This document shows positions 1 to 5,816 of a DNA stretch of 6,246 bases, one piece after another (the stretch's first letter is position 1; each line of letters opens with the position of its first letter). Location: assembly GCA_946482565.1 (NCBI GenBank), contig CAMLSB010000113.1:1-6246 (forward strand). The letters run 5' to 3'. Both the position numbers and the translations under genes were made by a program. Origin of the DNA: an uncultured Lysobacteraceae bacterium (GTDB taxonomy: Bacteria; Pseudomonadota; Gammaproteobacteria; Xanthomonadales; Xanthomonadaceae). The notes below the pieces were generated by a model. It did no database searches. It was not told the origin of the DNA and was given only the letters and a program-made list of their open reading frames with translations.

Positions 1-135
1 CCGTTCGGCGGTATCTTTCTGTTGCACTTTCCGTCGGCTCGCGCCGCCCAGGCGTTACCTGGCACCGTGCCCTGTGGAGCCCGGACTTTCCTCGGCATGC
101 ACCGAAATGCATGACGCGGCTGTCTGGCCGGCTCC
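1..135 (-). ncRNA. rnpB: RNase P RNA, 5' portion (truncated by window edge)
   Basis: This is the catalytic RNA of RNase P, which removes 5' leaders from tRNA precursors together with the protein RnpA. Read on the minus strand, it starts near 135 with a stretch like the E. coli 5' end (GGAGCCGGCCAGACAGCCGC against GAAGCTGACCAGACAGTCGC). The near-invariant core GAGGAAAGTCCGGGCTCC lies at 93-76, GGTGCCAGGTAACGCCTGG at 66-48, and the ACAGAAAGATACCGCC block at about 22-7. Between the 5' strand and the first core, a 7-bp stem (113-107 with 102-96) closed by a UUCG loop (106-103) makes a compact P3 arm, much shorter than in E. coli. About 135 nt are present of an RNA usually around 350-400 nt; the 3' part lies off the left edge. 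The exact 5' end is estimated from alignment to E. coli. The gene lies 28 bp behind rsmI on the same strand. Confidence 0.94.
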
Positions 136-145
136 GCCGCCGCGG

Positions 146-151
146 ATTCTA
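146..151 (-). promoter_or_regulatory. Candidate -10 element for rnpB
   Basis: TAGAAT on the minus strand (four of six positions plus the key A and T of the -10 consensus fit well) lies 10 bases before the estimated 5' end of the RNase P RNA, in the 28-bp gap after rsmI. Initiation about 7 nt after it would fall near 139, close to the predicted 135. I see no clear -35 hexamer at 16-18 bp spacing, where the sequence is pure G+C inside the end of rsmI. The same GTAGAAT heptamer also occurs inside rsmI (plus strand, around 534), so chance occurrence is possible. Confidence 0.3.
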
Positions 152-163
152 CGCTGCAATGGC

Positions 164-1027
164 CTATCCCGCGCTTTCGCCGCTGCTTTCGCCGCCATTC
201 CCGCCGTAGAGCGCCTTGCGGGGCGCGCCGCTGAGTTCGGCCGCCACCCGTGCCGCCGTGGAAGGCGGGAGGTGGGCGCTGAGCGTGGCGTAGATGCGGC
301 GGCCCTCGGCCACGCGCGCATCGGCGTCCTCGCCCATGCCCTGCACGAGCACGACGAATTCGCCGCGGCGCTGGTCGGCATCGTTGGCCACTCGCTCGCA
401 CAACGAGGCCAGGTCGCCGTCGAGCACGGTTTCGAACAGTTTGGTGAGTTCGCGCGCCAGCACCGCGGGGCGGTCGCCACCGAAGGCGGCGCGCATGTCC
501 TCCAGCGTTTCCTGGATGCGGTGCGCCGCTTCGTAGAATGCGAGCGTGCGCGGTTCGCCCGCCAGCGCGGCGAGGCGTTCGCGGCGCGCACCCGTTTTCG
601 CGGGAAGGAAGCCTTCGAACACGAAGCGGTCGCTGGGCAGGCCGGCGACGCTCAGCGCGGCGACGAAGGCGCAGGCGCCGGGCACGGGGCTCACCTTCAC
701 CCCGGCGGCGCGCGCGGCGCGGACGAGGCGGAAGCCGGGGTCGCTGACCAGCGGCGTGCCGGCGTCGGACACCAGCGCGAGGTCCTCGCCCGCGAGCAGG
801 CGCGCGACCAGGGGCGCGGCCGCGGCCTCCTCGTTGTGCTGGTGCAGGGCCAGCAGCGGGCGCTCGATGCCGAAGTGGGCGAGCAGCTGGCGCGTGTGCC
901 GGGTGTCCTCCGCGCAGATGGCGGCGACCGAGCGCAGCACCTCCAGCGCTCGCGACGACAGGTCGCCGAGATTGCCGATCGGCGTCGCGACCACGTGAAG
1001 GACACCGGCGGGGTTGCTGACTGCCAT
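164..1027 (-). CDS. rsmI: 16S rRNA (cytidine-1402 2'-O)-methyltransferase RsmI
   Basis: RsmI uses S-adenosylmethionine to 2'-O-methylate C1402 in the decoding centre of 16S rRNA. The 287-residue product matches the usual family length and fold (tetrapyrrole-methylase-type SAM enzyme). Visible motifs in order are TPIGNLGD (residues 15-22), AEDTRHT (39-45), LVSDAGTPLVSDPG (85-98), the VPGACA loop (115-120), FVFEGFLP (135-142), FYEAAHR (164-170), RELTKLFE (192-199) and RGEFVVLV (221-228). The ATG is preceded by GGAG with a 5-nt gap (1036-1033), and the conserved region starts about 10 residues in, so this start is well supported. The one small oddity is Ala168 where most relatives have Pro (FYE-x-PHR). 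It is divergent from lpoA and lies just upstream of rnpB, with which it may be partly co-transcribed; the stop is TAG. Confidence 0.97.
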   Translation of the reverse strand: MAVSNPAGVLHVVATPIGNLGDLSSRALEVLRSVAAICAEDTRHTRQLLAHFGIERPLLALHQHNEEAAAAPLVARLLAGEDLALVSDAGTPLVSDPGFRLVRAARAAGVKVSPVPGACAFVAALSVAGLPSDRFVFEGFLPAKTGARRERLAALAGEPRTLAFYEAAHRIQETLEDMRAAFGGDRPAVLARELTKLFETVLDGDLASLCERVANDADQRRGEFVVLVQGMGEDADARVAEGRRIYATLSAHLPPSTAARVAAELSGAPRKALYGGNGGESSGESAG

Positions 1028-1061
1028 TCGCGCTCCGGCGCGCGCGCTTTCGCGCAGTGGG

Positions 1062-1067
1062 TAGAAT
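1062..1067 (+). promoter_or_regulatory. Candidate -10 element for the lpoA-yraN transcript
   Basis: TAGAAT lies 32 bp before the lpoA ATG in the most A+T-rich part of the 71-bp divergent spacer (1028-1098). Initiation would be expected near 1074, leaving a leader of about 25 nt with the ribosome site AGGGAAAG (1082-1089). No recognisable -35 hexamer is present at normal spacing, where the sequence is an alternating GC run. It shares GTAGAATC with the candidate rnpB promoter. Confidence 0.35.
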
Positions 1068-1071
1068 CGTA
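1066..1071 (-). promoter_or_regulatory. Candidate -10 element for rsmI
   Basis: Minus-strand TACGAT, 38 bp before the rsmI ATG, is the best -10-like hexamer facing rsmI. It overlaps the plus-strand TAGAAT by two bases, so the two polymerases could not occupy both sites together. No clear -35 is seen. The call rests on a four-of-six match and position only. Confidence 0.25.
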
Positions 1072-1098
1072 ACCGGTCCGCAGGGAAAGCCCGCCGCG

Positions 1099-2505
1099 AT
1101 GCAGAAGACGCCGTTCCGCTCCACCTGGCTGGCGACGCCGCTGTTGATGGCGCTGCTGCTGGCCACGCTGGCCCTTGCCGGCTGCGCGACCACCGCGGTG
1201 CGCGCGCCGGTCGTGGTGCGACCGGATCCTGCCTTCGCCGAAGCCCACGCGCTTGCCGCCGGGCTGGCCACGATGCCGAGCGCCGAACGCAAGGCGAACG
1301 CGGCGCGCATCGATCGCCTCGTCGCGCGCCTGGACGACGCCACGCTCGCGCGCGAAGCTGCCGCCTTGCCGGCGGGCGACCCGCTCTACGACTTCGCCGG
1401 GCGTGCGCTGATCACGCGCGGCCTGCCGCTGCCGCGCCCGTTCGACCGCAACCGAGGGGCCTCCGCCACGCGCCCGCCGGCCGAATCCGACGGTTACCGC
1501 CCGCCGCTGCATCTCGCCGTGCTGCTGCCGCTGACCGGCCCGCTCGCGACGGCCGCGGTGCCGGTGCGCGACGGCCTGCTTGCCGGCTACTACGCCGAAC
1601 GTCGCCGGCGCCCGGACATCGCCTTCTACGACACCGCCGGCGGCGTCAGTTCGGCATATTCCCGCGCGGTGGCGGCCGGTGCCGACTTCATGGTCGGGCC
1701 GCTGGGTCGCGACGAGGTCGGGCGGCTGTTCGGGCCGGGCCAGCTCGACGTGCCGGTGCTCGCGCTCAATCGCGGCAGCGTCGCGCCGCCGGCCGGCAGC
1801 GCCAGTTTCTCGCTCGCGCCGGAAGACGACGGCATCGCCGCCGCCGAATATCTCGTCGCGCGCAAGGCAATGCGCACGCTCGTGCTCGCCGACGGCGACG
1901 AAAGCATGCGCCGCGCCGTCGCCGCGTTCCGCGAGCAGTACCAGCAGCGCGGCGGGCAGGTCGTCGCCGAACTCGCCGTGGCGCCGACGCCCGCCGACAT
2001 GGGCGCCGCGCTGGCGACCGCCGCGCAATCCACCGGCGGCACCGAATCGAACGCGGTGGATGCCGTGTTCCTCGCCGTGCGCGCCTCGCAGGCCCGCGCG
2101 CTTGCGCCGCAGCTCGCCGCGGCGGGCCTGGGCGGCAAGGTGCGCGTCGCGACATCGCAACTCGGCGCGGCGACTGCGAAAGACACCGCGGACCACGCGC
2201 TCGACGGCATCGCGTTCCCCAGCGATGCCTGGACCGTGCGCAACATCCCCGGGCTGCCATCCGCCGACAGCGCCGCATCGCTGCTCGCCAGCGCGCGCGG
2301 GCCGGCGCAGCGCCTGTTCGCATTCGGCCACGACGCGTGGCTGCTCGTCGCGTATCTCGACCGGCTCGCCGCCGATCCAAACGCGCATGTGCCCGGTGCC
2401 ACCGGGCAGTTGCGGCTGGACGGCTTCGGCAATGTGGTGCGCACGCCGGCGTGGACCGCATGGATCGGCGACGTCGCGATGACGCTCGGCGATGCGGGCG
2501 GCTGA
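1099..2505 (+). CDS. lpoA: LpoA/LppC-family outer-membrane lipoprotein, penicillin-binding protein activator
   Basis: LpoA is an outer-membrane lipoprotein that reaches through the periplasm and stimulates the bifunctional peptidoglycan synthase PBP1A. The product (468 residues) has a basic start, a hydrophobic core (about residues 11-27) and lipobox L26-A27-G28-C29. Ala at +2 fits outer-membrane sorting. A short Ala/Arg-rich segment (30-135) precedes a periplasmic-binding-protein type I module. That module begins at [15 protein letters not shown] (136-150), continues with [14 protein letters not shown] (194-207), and ends in the family signature around [19 protein letters not shown] followed by a Trp-containing tail. 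I chose ATG 1099, which has AGGGAAAG about 9 nt upstream and gives a normal signal peptide; an in-frame GTG at 1057 would add 14 residues before it and disrupt this. E. coli LpoA is 678 residues, so the N-terminal TPR-like domain is much reduced here. Overlaps yraN by 14 bp, implying co-translation. Confidence 0.93.
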   Translation: MQKTPFRSTWLATPLLMALLLATLALAGCATTAVRAPVVVRPDPAFAEAHALAAGLATMPSAERKANAARIDRLVARLDDATLAREAAALPAGDPLYDFAGRALITRGLPLPRPFDRNRGASATRPPAESDGYRPPLHLAVLLPLTGPLATAAVPVRDGLLAGYYAERRRRPDIAFYDTAGGVSSAYSRAVAAGADFMVGPLGRDEVGRLFGPGQLDVPVLALNRGSVAPPAGSASFSLAPEDDGIAAAEYLVARKAMRTLVLADGDESMRRAVAAFREQYQQRGGQVVAELAVAPTPADMGAALATAAQSTGGTESNAVDAVFLAVRASQARALAPQLAAAGLGGKVRVATSQLGAATAKDTADHALDGIAFPSDAWTVRNIPGLPSADSAASLLASARGPAQRLFAFGHDAWLLVAYLDRLAADPNAHVPGATGQLRLDGFGNVVRTPAWTAWIGDVAMTLGDAGG

Positions 2506-2944
2506 CGGCACGGTTTCCGGGCACGGGACGGCCGCTGGCGGGCTGCCTGCGGGCAGTCCGCGGGGCCGCATCGATCGGCGCGCGCGCGGCGCTGGCGTGG
2601 AAGCGCTGGCGCAACGCGAACTCGCCGCGGCCGGACTGCGGCCCCTCGCCGCCAACGTTGCGTTCCGCGGCGGCGAACTCGACCTCGTGATGCTCGACCG
2701 CGATCGCGACGGCGATGTCGTCGTGTTCGTCGAAGTGCGCTATCGCGGCGACGCGCGCCACGGCGGCGGCGCCGAATCGATCGACTTCGGCAAGCGCCGG
2801 CGGCTGGAGCGCGCGGCGATGCTGTTCCTGCACCGGCGCGGCCTCGACGAAGCGCACTGCCGCTTCGACGTGGTCGAGGCCGACGGGGCCGCCGATGCGC
2901 CGCGCCTGCACTGGATCCGCGACGCGTTCCGCGCGGGCGAATGA
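2492..2944 (+). CDS. yraN: YraN, UPF0102 family endonuclease-fold protein
   Basis: YraN has a fold related to Holliday-junction resolvases and PD-(D/E)xK nucleases. Its cellular role is not established; roles in DNA processing or uptake have been suggested for the family. In 150 residues the hallmarks are visible: Glu37 in the first helix, the GGELD motif (60-64), FVEVRYR (79-85), FGKRRRL (99-105) and CRFDVV (123-128), ending in WIRDAF as in E. coli YraN. Arg83 replaces the lysine of a classic ExK triad, as in E. coli YraN, so this is not a defect. The ATG lies inside the last codons of lpoA (14-bp overlap) without a clear ribosome site, suggesting translational coupling. Residues 1-30 are Gly/Ala/Arg-rich and not recognisably conserved. 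The next in-frame alternative start (GTG 2597, just before Glu37) would leave too little N-terminal sequence. Confidence 0.95.
   Translation: MRAADGTVSGHGTAAGGLPAGSPRGRIDRRARGAGVEALAQRELAAAGLRPLAANVAFRGGELDLVMLDRDRDGDVVVFVEVRYRGDARHGGGAESIDFGKRRRLERAAMLFLHRRGLDEAHCRFDVVEADGAADAPRLHWIRDAFRAGE
2540..2559 (+). other. GC-rich hairpin in the 5' end of yraN
   Basis: GGGCTGCC (2540-2547) can pair with GGCAGTCC (2552-2559) around a TGCG loop, giving 8 bp with one G-T wobble. It lies 48 bases into yraN, in the non-conserved N-terminal extension. No T-run follows, so it is not an intrinsic terminator. It could affect ribosome movement or be chance in such G+C-rich sequence. Confidence 0.35.
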
Positions 2945-2945
2945 C

Positions 2946-2987
2946 GTGACGCTGCCTGCATGACGTCGCCGGCATGACGCTGCCCGA
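2946..2987 (+). repeat. Three imperfect 14-bp tandem repeats spanning the oxidase start
   Basis: Three consecutive units, GTGACGCTGCCTGC (2946-2959), ATGACGTCGCCGGC (2960-2973) and ATGACGCTGCCCGA (2974-2987), match each other at 10-11 of 14 positions where compared with the third. Each begins with a start codon. As 14 is one less than 15, each unit moves the frame by one base, so the first two encode five-codon peptides (MTLPA and MTSPA). The TGA of each overlaps the ATG of the next unit as ATGA. The third unit is the real start of the oxidase (MTLPEG). Confidence 0.75.
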
Positions 2988-4374
2988 AGGCTTCCGCCGC
3001 GAAATGGCCGCGCTGTTCGGCGCCGGCGAGGGCTGGCTCGATGGCGGCTCCGAACGCCTGGCCTATGGCTACGACAATTCGCGTCGGCTCGCCCTGCCCG
3101 ATGCGGTCGCGCTGCCGACCGACGCCGCGCAGGTCGTGGCGCTGGTGCGGGCCTGCCGCGCGCACCACGTGCCGCTGGTCGCGCGCGGGCGCGGCACCAA
3201 CACCACCGGCGCGAGCGTGCCCTCGTCCGGCGGCGTGGTCGCGTCGTTCGAACGCATGGCGCGCATCCTCGACATCCGCCCGGGCGATCGCTGCGCGGTC
3301 GTCGAACCCGGCGTGCTCAATGGCGACCTGCAGCGCGCGCTGGCGCCGCATGGCCTGTCGTGGCCGCCGGATCCGACCAGCGCGGACTTCTCGACGATCG
3401 GCGGCAACCTCGCCTGCAACGCCGGCGGGCCGCGCGCGGTGAAGTACGGCGCGAGCCGCGACAACGTGCTCGCGCTCGCCGCGGTCACCGGCGCGGGCGA
3501 ACTCGTGCGCTGCGGTACGGCGACCACCAAAGGCTCATCGGGTTACGACCTGCAGCGCCTGCTCGTCGGCAGCGAAGGCACGCTCGCCGTGATCGTCGAG
3601 GCGACGCTGCGCCTGGTGCCGCTGCCATCGGCACGGCGCTCGCTGCGCGCGGTCTATCGCGACGTCGGCGCGGCCGCGGCCGCCGTGGCGCGGCTGATGG
3701 CGCAGCCGGTCACGCCGTCGATGCTGGAGTTCATGGATGGCGACTGCGTCCGCCTCGCCCGCGAGGCCGGCGGCGCGGACCTGCCCGCGTCCGCCGGCGC
3801 GCTGCTGATGATCGAGGCGGACGGCGAGCCCGATACCCTGCCCGTTGCGATACGCGCGCTTTCAAAGGCAGCGGCGGGCGAAGGCAACGCCGATGGCCTG
3901 CTGGCGATCGACGAAGCCGTCGACGAGGCCGCGCGCGAGCGGCTGTGGTCCGCGCGCAAGGCGCTGTCGCCGGCGCTGCGCACGCTCGCGCCGGGCAAGA
4001 TCAACGAGGACGTGGTGGTGCCGGTGTCGCGCATCCCGGAACTCGTCGACGGCGTCGGCGCGATCTCGCGCGAATGCGGCTTGCCGCTGGTCACGTTCGG
4101 GCACGCCGGCAACGGCAACCTGCACGTCAACATCCTGTACGACCCCGCGGATGCGGCGCAATCGGCGGCGGCGACGGGCGCGCTCGCGCGTGTCTTCGCG
4201 CTCGCCATCGGGCTCGGCGGCACGCTGTCCGGCGAACACGGTATCGGCCTGGCCAAGCGCGATTTCATGGCGCAGGCGGTGGACCCGGGCGCGCTGGCGC
4301 TGATGCGGCAGGTCAAGGCGGTGTTCGACCCGGACGGAATCCTCAATCCGGGAAAACTGCTGCCGCCGATGTAA
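2974..4374 (+). CDS. FAD-linked 2-hydroxyacid dehydrogenase (GlcD/Dld type)
   Basis: This enzyme probably oxidises a 2-hydroxyacid such as D-lactate, glycolate or D-2-hydroxyglutarate with FAD as cofactor, passing electrons to the respiratory chain. The 466 residues show the PCMH-type FAD-binding domain: ARGRGTNTTGAS (70-81), PPDPTSADFSTIGGNLACNA (131-150), KYGASRDNV (157-165) and the GYDLQRLLVGSEGTLAVI stretch (190-207). The C-terminal FAD-oxidase domain follows with KINEDVVVP (342-350), the metal-binding FGHAGNGNLHVN (375-386; His377 and His384) and SGEHGIG (419-425). Family members end, as here, with FDPDGILNPGK. Length fits the stand-alone flavoprotein; there is no Fe-S domain, membrane segment or signal peptide, and no Fe-S partner gene in the window. 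The substrate cannot be read from sequence, so no symbol is given. ATG 2974 lacks a ribosome site and may depend on coupling from yraN, 29 bp upstream, through the repeat ladder. It converges with thiL. Confidence 0.93.
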   Translation: MTLPEGFRREMAALFGAGEGWLDGGSERLAYGYDNSRRLALPDAVALPTDAAQVVALVRACRAHHVPLVARGRGTNTTGASVPSSGGVVASFERMARILDIRPGDRCAVVEPGVLNGDLQRALAPHGLSWPPDPTSADFSTIGGNLACNAGGPRAVKYGASRDNVLALAAVTGAGELVRCGTATTKGSSGYDLQRLLVGSEGTLAVIVEATLRLVPLPSARRSLRAVYRDVGAAAAAVARLMAQPVTPSMLEFMDGDCVRLAREAGGADLPASAGALLMIEADGEPDTLPVAIRALSKAAAGEGNADGLLAIDEAVDEAARERLWSARKALSPALRTLAPGKINEDVVVPVSRIPELVDGVGAISRECGLPLVTFGHAGNGNLHVNILYDPADAAQSAAATGALARVFALAIGLGGTLSGEHGIGLAKRDFMAQAVDPGALALMRQVKAVFDPDGILNPGKLLPPM

Positions 4375-4380
4375 CGCGGC

Positions 4381-5328
4381 TCATTCGAAGTGCACGTGCC
4401 CGGCGCGCGGCGCGCTCCACTCGCTGCCGTCGCGCAGCAGCGCGCGCACGCCTTCGCCGGCGACGATGCGCCCGACGCGAGTCATCGGCGTCGCGCAACG
4501 CGCGGCGAGCACGGCGATGGCGTCGCGCTGCCCGGACGGTGCGGTGAAGCAGAGTTCGTAATCGTCGCCACCCGTCGCCTGCACGGCGCGCCGCGCCTCC
4601 GCATCGAAGCGGGACGCAAGCGCGGTGGACGCGGGCAACGCCGCCAGGTCGATCTCAGCGCCCACGTTGCTGGCGTCGCAGACGTGACCGAGGTCCGCGA
4701 GCAGGCCATCGGAAACGTCGATCGCGGCGCTCGCGATGCCCGCCGCGAGCGCGAGTCCGGCATTGATGCGCGGCACCGGCCGGTCGAGCCGCGCGCGCAG
4801 CGGCGCGTCCGCGGCACCCCCCGCGCGCCACTGCACCAGCGCCGCCGCGGCATCGCCGAGGCTTCCGGTGACCCAGACGTCATCGCCGGCACGCGCACCG
4901 CCGCGGCGCAGCGCGGCCTGCGGCGCGACGAAGCCATGCACCGTCACGCAGACGGACAACGGTCCGCGCGTGGTGTCGCCGCCGACCAGCGCGAGCCCGT
5001 GGCGCGCCGCGAGTTCGAGGAAACCATCGAGGAACGCATCCACCCACGCGACGTCGGCATGCGGCAGCGAAAGCGACAGCGTCGCCCACGCCGGTTGCGC
5101 GCCCATGGCCGCCAGGTCGGAGAGGTTCACGGCGAGCGCCTTCCAGCCGATGTCGGCGGCGGCGGTTTCGCCGGGGAAATGCACGTCGATGTTGAGCGTG
5201 TCGGTGGCGACCGCGAGCAACATGCCGGGCGGTGGCAGGAGCAGCGCCGCATCGTCGCCGATGCCCAGCACCACGTCGTCGCGACCGGCGGCGCGACGGC
5301 GGATGCGCTCGATCAATTCGAATTCCAT
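4381..5328 (-). CDS. thiL: Thiamine-monophosphate kinase
   Basis: ThiL phosphorylates thiamine monophosphate with ATP to make thiamine diphosphate, the active cofactor, in the cytoplasm. The 315-residue product has the usual length and the complete PurM/AIRS-like motif set: FELIERI at the start (3-9), GIGDDAA (22-28), TDTL (42-45), GWKALAVNLSDLAAMGA (61-77), GGDTTRGP (116-123), VTGSLGD (153-159), DVSDGLLADL (204-213) and GGDDYELCF (253-261). Asp48 sits where the commonest form has Gly (in GVHF). The start is the ATG immediately before FELIERI; an open frame continues far upstream but only as a shadow of nusB and ribH. There is no clear ribosome site in the 23-bp gap after nusB, so coupling to nusB translation is likely. 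It is last in the ribH-nusB-thiL operon and its stop is 6 bp from that of the opposing oxidase. Confidence 0.97.
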   Translation of the reverse strand: MEFELIERIRRRAAGRDDVVLGIGDDAALLLPPPGMLLAVATDTLNIDVHFPGETAAADIGWKALAVNLSDLAAMGAQPAWATLSLSLPHADVAWVDAFLDGFLELAARHGLALVGGDTTRGPLSVCVTVHGFVAPQAALRRGGARAGDDVWVTGSLGDAAAALVQWRAGGAADAPLRARLDRPVPRINAGLALAAGIASAAIDVSDGLLADLGHVCDASNVGAEIDLAALPASTALASRFDAEARRAVQATGGDDYELCFTAPSGQRDAIAVLAARCATPMTRVGRIVAGEGVRALLRDGSEWSAPRAGHVHFE

Positions 5329-5340
5329 GTCGCCGGCGCG

Positions 5341-5365
5341 GCCGCTTCGCGCTACGGCGCGCGGC
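5341..5365 (-). other. Hairpin over the nusB stop codon, before thiL
   Basis: In the minus-strand RNA, GCCGC (5365-5361) pairs with GCGGC (5345-5341), and GCGC (5360-5357) with GCGC (5352-5349), around a CGUA loop, leaving a three-base GAA bulge. The nusB UAG stop (5354-5352) is partly in the loop, and the stem ends 12 nt before the thiL ATG. No U-run follows, so it does not look like a terminator. It may tune thiL translation, or be chance given the base composition. Confidence 0.4.
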
Positions 5366-5816
5366 GGCCCGCGGCAACCTCGGGCGCGCGCCAGTCGGCG
5401 GCCGCCTTGTCGAGCACGCCGTTGACGTAGGCATGGCCGTGTTCGGAACCGAAGCGCTTGGTGGTGTCGATCGCCTCGTTGAGCACGACGCGATACGGCA
5501 CGTCGAGGCGATGCAGCAACTCGTAGGTGGCGATGCGCAGCACCGCGCGCTCGATCTGGTCGACCTGCGCGACCTCGCGGTCGAGGTGCGCGGCCAGCGC
5601 CGCGTCGAGTTCCGCGCTTCCGGCGATGACGCCGCGCACCAGGTCTTCGAAATAGGCCAGGTCCGCGATCTCGCGCGCCTGCTCGTGCGCGAACTGCGCG
5701 ATCACGTCGCGCACGCTGCCGCCCGATACCTGCCACGCGTAGATCGCCTGCAACGCCCGCCGGCGCGCGCGCGAACGCGTGACCGGGTCGATGCCGTCGC
5801 CGCGGTGCCGGTTCAT
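5352..5816 (-). CDS. nusB: Transcription antitermination factor NusB
   Basis: NusB binds the boxA RNA element with NusE (ribosomal protein S10) and supports antitermination of rRNA operons. The 154-residue all-helical protein has the family pattern: the arginine-rich first helix [16 protein letters not shown] (14-29), YFEDLVRGV (55-63), [14 protein letters not shown] (87-100), and the signature from [12 protein letters not shown] (106-117) through [20 protein letters not shown] (120-139). E. coli NusB is 139 residues; the extra length is in the N-terminal lead and a Pro/Ala/Arg tail. The ATG overlaps the ribH stop as ATGA and is preceded by GGGAG at a 7-nt gap (5828-5824), so the start is secure. 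Its position between ribH and thiL is a common proteobacterial arrangement. Confidence 0.97.
   Translation of the reverse strand: MNRHRGDGIDPVTRSRARRRALQAIYAWQVSGGSVRDVIAQFAHEQAREIADLAYFEDLVRGVIAGSAELDAALAAHLDREVAQVDQIERAVLRIATYELLHRLDVPYRVVLNEAIDTTKRFGSEHGHAYVNGVLDKAAADWRAPEVAAGRRAP

Noticed and set aside
533..540. A third GTAGAAT promoter-like motif inside rsmI on the plus strand
   Set aside because: It is the reverse complement of codons for the conserved FYE motif of RsmI, so coding constraint explains it. It also warns that the motif alone is weak evidence for promoters.
74..1072. 332-codon plus-strand frame antisense to rsmI and overlapping rnpB
   Set aside because: It begins inside the RNase P RNA core and mirrors RsmI, whose motifs are all intact on the other strand.
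1057..1098. Alternative GTG start for lpoA adding 14 residues
   Set aside because: It lacks a ribosome site, includes the likely -10 region, and puts extra residues ahead of a normal lipoprotein signal peptide.
697..2655. 652-codon open frame on the minus strand, antisense to lpoA and the start of yraN
   Set aside because: Its translation is Arg/Ala-rich with no family motif, and it crosses the divergent spacer. Long antisense frames are expected where third codon positions are mostly G or C.
4353..4380. Possible terminator for thiL: GCCGC/GCGGC stem with a UUUU run beyond it on the minus strand
   Set aside because: The stem is only 5 bp with a 9-base loop, and the four U residues start 5 bases after it, too weak and too far for an intrinsic terminator.
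3360..4547. 395-codon plus-strand frame overlapping the oxidase and thiL ends
   Set aside because: Out-of-frame Arg/Ala-rich shadow of the oxidase, with no recognisable domain.
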